NCBI GenBank assembly: GCA_019415645.1
Contig: DXYV01000018.1
Location: 1-52,020 of the forward strand
Length of the DNA stretch: 52,020 bases
Direction: 5' to 3'
From: Clostridiales bacterium
Lineage (GTDB): Bacteria; Bacillota; Clostridia; Oscillospirales; Oscillospiraceae
A program made the position numbers and the translations under genes. Positions 50,830 to 52,020 of the stretch are shown piece by piece. Each line of letters starts with the position of its first letter. Positions within the stretch are counted from its first letter, which is position 1. The notes beneath the pieces were generated by a model, which was not told where the DNA came from, ran no database searches, and was given only the letters and a program-made list of their open reading frames with translations.

Positions 50830-50924
50830 GAGAACCAGCCGCCGGCCAGTTTGGGCCTGCCGTATTTTAGAGAAGAGCGGTAAAATAGGCAGTCCGGCAG
50901 GTTCTCGCGCAACCCCGCCAAAGA
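50830..50924 (+). pseudogene. remnant 3' end of a second permease gene
   Basis: Codes the same 17 residues as the end of permease 2 followed by TAA, with four base changes (AGC-AGT, CTG-TTG, GGT-GGC, TAC-TAT), all synonymous, then the same downstream sequence. No upstream frame exists: 50709-50829 carries only short hairpins. It looks like the stump of a former functional paralogue, not a recent local copy. Confidence 0.7.
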
Positions 50925-50951
50925 CCCGGCGTATATTCGAAAAAAATAAAA

Positions 50952-50980
50952 GCGGACGGCTGAACTTCAGCCGTCCGCTA
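50952..50980 (-). terminator. terminator of the Cys-rich gene
   Basis: AGCGGACGGCTG, loop AACTT, CAGCCGTCCGCT; minus strand is followed by a T-run. Same stem as after aspS. Confidence 0.75.
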
Positions 50981-51167
50981 TACTGTTTGACGGGGCAGGG
51001 CTCTTCCAGTTGGCGCAGGTCTGGTCGCAGCTGCGGTTTTTGATGCGGGGATACACGCAGTGTCCGGCGTAAATAGGGATATAGCGGCCGGAGGACTGGA
51101 TATAGTGGAGCATAAAATGGGCGCAGGTGGCGCAGATACGATCCTGGGGAGAATAAAGTTCTAACAT
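50967..51167 (-). CDS. small cysteine-rich protein
   Basis: 66 aa with six cysteines: DRICATCAHFML (C-x2-C), GHCVYPRIK, SCDQTCANW (C-x3-C). The spacing suggests one or two metal sites. No signal or membrane helix. Start ATG 51167; ribosome site weak (GAAGTGA). Divergent from the XRE regulator with an operator in its promoter, so it is probably that regulator's target. Family not named by me. Confidence 0.7.
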   Translation of the reverse strand: MLELYSPQDRICATCAHFMLHYIQSSGRYIPIYAGHCVYPRIKNRSCDQTCANWKSPAPSNSIADG

Positions 51168-51184
51168 AGAATCACTTCAAAAAT

Positions 51185-51213
51185 ATTATAGTCGCAATAC
51201 GACTAAAAATCAA
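51185..51213 (-). promoter_or_regulatory. promoter of the Cys-rich gene
   Basis: Minus strand: TTGATT, 17-nt spacer, TATAAT. The spacer holds the inverted repeat at 51189-51205. Confidence 0.75.
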
Positions 51214-51222
51214 TAGTCGTAT
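51189..51222. promoter_or_regulatory. operator: TAGTCG palindrome and half-site
   Basis: TAGTCG-CAATA-CGACTA at 51189-51205 and a further TAGTCGTAT at 51214. Placement across the promoter suggests repression by the divergent XRE protein. Confidence 0.6.
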
Positions 51223-51255
51223 CAAGAATATTATAGAATAATTCAGGGTGATTGT

Positions 51256-51471
51256 ATGATATTTCATCGAATCCGAAGTTTGCGAGAAGATCGCGATTGG
51301 AAACAGCAGGATGTAGCGGAATTGTTGGGAATTAGGCAGACAACCTATTCAAAATATGAGTTGGGAAAAATTTTGGTGCCGATTGATATGTTAATTAAGA
51401 TTGCAGACATTTATCAGGTCAGTTTGGACTATTTGGTTGGGCGAAGCAATCAAAAAGATATTATAAAATAG
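51256..51471 (+). CDS. XRE family HTH regulator
   Basis: 71 aa, a single helix-turn-helix domain: RIRSLREDRDWKQQDVAELLGIRQTTYSKYELGKILVPIDMLIKIADIYQVSLDYLVGRS. This is the Cro/CI type of short regulator. The gene is distinctly AT-rich (ends in AAATAT-like codons) against the GC-rich genome, which suggests recent transfer. It probably binds the TAGTCG sites 40-70 nt upstream and controls itself and the Cys-rich gene. Confidence 0.9.
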   Translation: MIFHRIRSLREDRDWKQQDVAELLGIRQTTYSKYELGKILVPIDMLIKIADIYQVSLDYLVGRSNQKDIIK

Positions 51472-51519
51472 GAATATAGCGACTTTAAGAAAAAAGCTGC
51501 TGCTTGTGTGAGGCAATCC

Positions 51520-52020
51520 ATGAGTGTTTGTACTTTTCTTGTTCCGCCAAGAAAAGTACCCAAAAGAAGGCGGGCAAAGGGGAGCACCCCTTTGCAATCC
51601 CCCGGTTCTGTCGAGGGTGCATACGATTCAACTCCGGCGCCCGAAATTTGTATGCTCTGGCACCCCAGCACCCACTGCCGTGCGGCGTCACGTGCTGCAT
51701 ATCGTTCGCATCCGCCTGGCGGCAAATGCTCGCTCCTTCCACCGCTCCGCCTTTCCCCAGCCGGCCCACGCTGTTGGGCCCGGCTGGGGACCCCGTGTCT
51801 GGCAGGGGCCACAAAGTGCGCCTGGCCAAGTGCTATATGGGAAGCCCCACGTAGGGGCCGATGCCCACATCGGCCCTTTCCTGGGGAACGTTCCGGCGCT
51901 GATGCTTCCAGGTCTTGCTCCCCGGGGGTTACTTCCAATAAGGGGGGGCGCAGCCCCCCTTGTGCTTGGTCGGTGGGGGGTGGTTGTCAGGAGGGGGAAT
52001 ACGAAATCCCCCTCCTGACT
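51520..52020 (+). repeat. interspersed mosaic repeat, copy R7 (continues past window)
   Basis: A-block: hairpin GTACTTTTCTTG/CAAGAAAAGTAC (51530-51559), GCAAAGGGG/CCCCTTTGC (51574-51595), then P3 GGGCCGATG/CATCGGCCC (51855-51876), C-block (51913-51975) and P1 CAGGAGGGGG/CCCCCTCCTG (from 51988) to the window end. No gene. Confidence 0.85.

Noticed and set aside
1..52020. tRNA, rRNA, SRP RNA or tmRNA genes
   Set aside because: None recognised by eye; GGTTCGA-type T-arms with matching acceptor stems were not found.

Overview
The window is the replication-origin region of a GC-rich, low-GC-phylum (Firmicutes/Bacillota) bacterium, most like the gut Oscillospiraceae (Flavonifractor/Lawsonibacter-type). 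Evidence: the dnaA-dnaN-yaaA-recF-remB-gyrB-gyrA block, rpmH-rnpA-yidD-yidC-jag on the other side, a chromosomal parABS plus noc, darA-holB-ricT in Bacillus-like order, T-box control and many GNAT/S-layer proteins of Clostridia type. The lineage is inferred from protein character and gene order; no database was searched.

Layout. 1-10808 (minus): broken membrane gene, 53-aa gene, gyrA, an inserted four-helix-bundle gene, gyrB, remB-like gene, small membrane protein, recF, S4 protein, dnaN, a DnaA-box-rich oriC-like gap, dnaA. 11099-21015 (plus): rpmH, rnpA, yidD, yidC, jag, an ECF sigma/anti-sigma/lipoprotein operon, darA, holB, ricT, a membrane diguanylate cyclase. 21206-44085 (minus): S-layer tyrosine phosphatase, aspS, an ECF sigma/anti-sigma operon with two membrane-anchored sensor-like proteins, hisS and a T-box-controlled GNAT/YoaP gene, mgsA, minD, rsmG, mscL, an acyltransferase, serS, parA-parB-coiled-coil protein, noc, YitT protein, S-layer GH18 protein. 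44333-50666 (plus): xpt and a BMP-type nucleoside ABC transporter operon. 50967-end: small Cys-rich gene and divergent XRE regulator, then repeat.

The genes work in replication initiation and topology (dnaA, dnaN, recF, gyrAB), chromosome segregation and division-site control (parAB, noc, minD), translation and membrane insertion (rpmH, rnpA, yidD, yidC, aaRS genes), and purine salvage (xpt plus transporter). Two ECF operons and an XRE pair give local regulation.

The most unusual content is non-coding. About seven intergenic stretches (0.15-1 kb each) carry copies of one mosaic repeat family made of a fixed series of hairpins. Stem sequences differ between copies but base pairing is kept by compensatory changes, so the structure itself seems to be selected or to be the mobile unit. 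Two copies carry a perfect parS site and bracket the parAB operon as an inverted repeat. A second, simpler repeat is a 7-bp tandem (AATKNAC-like) that brackets the four-helix-bundle gene and other gene ends. No tRNA, rRNA or CRISPR array was seen.
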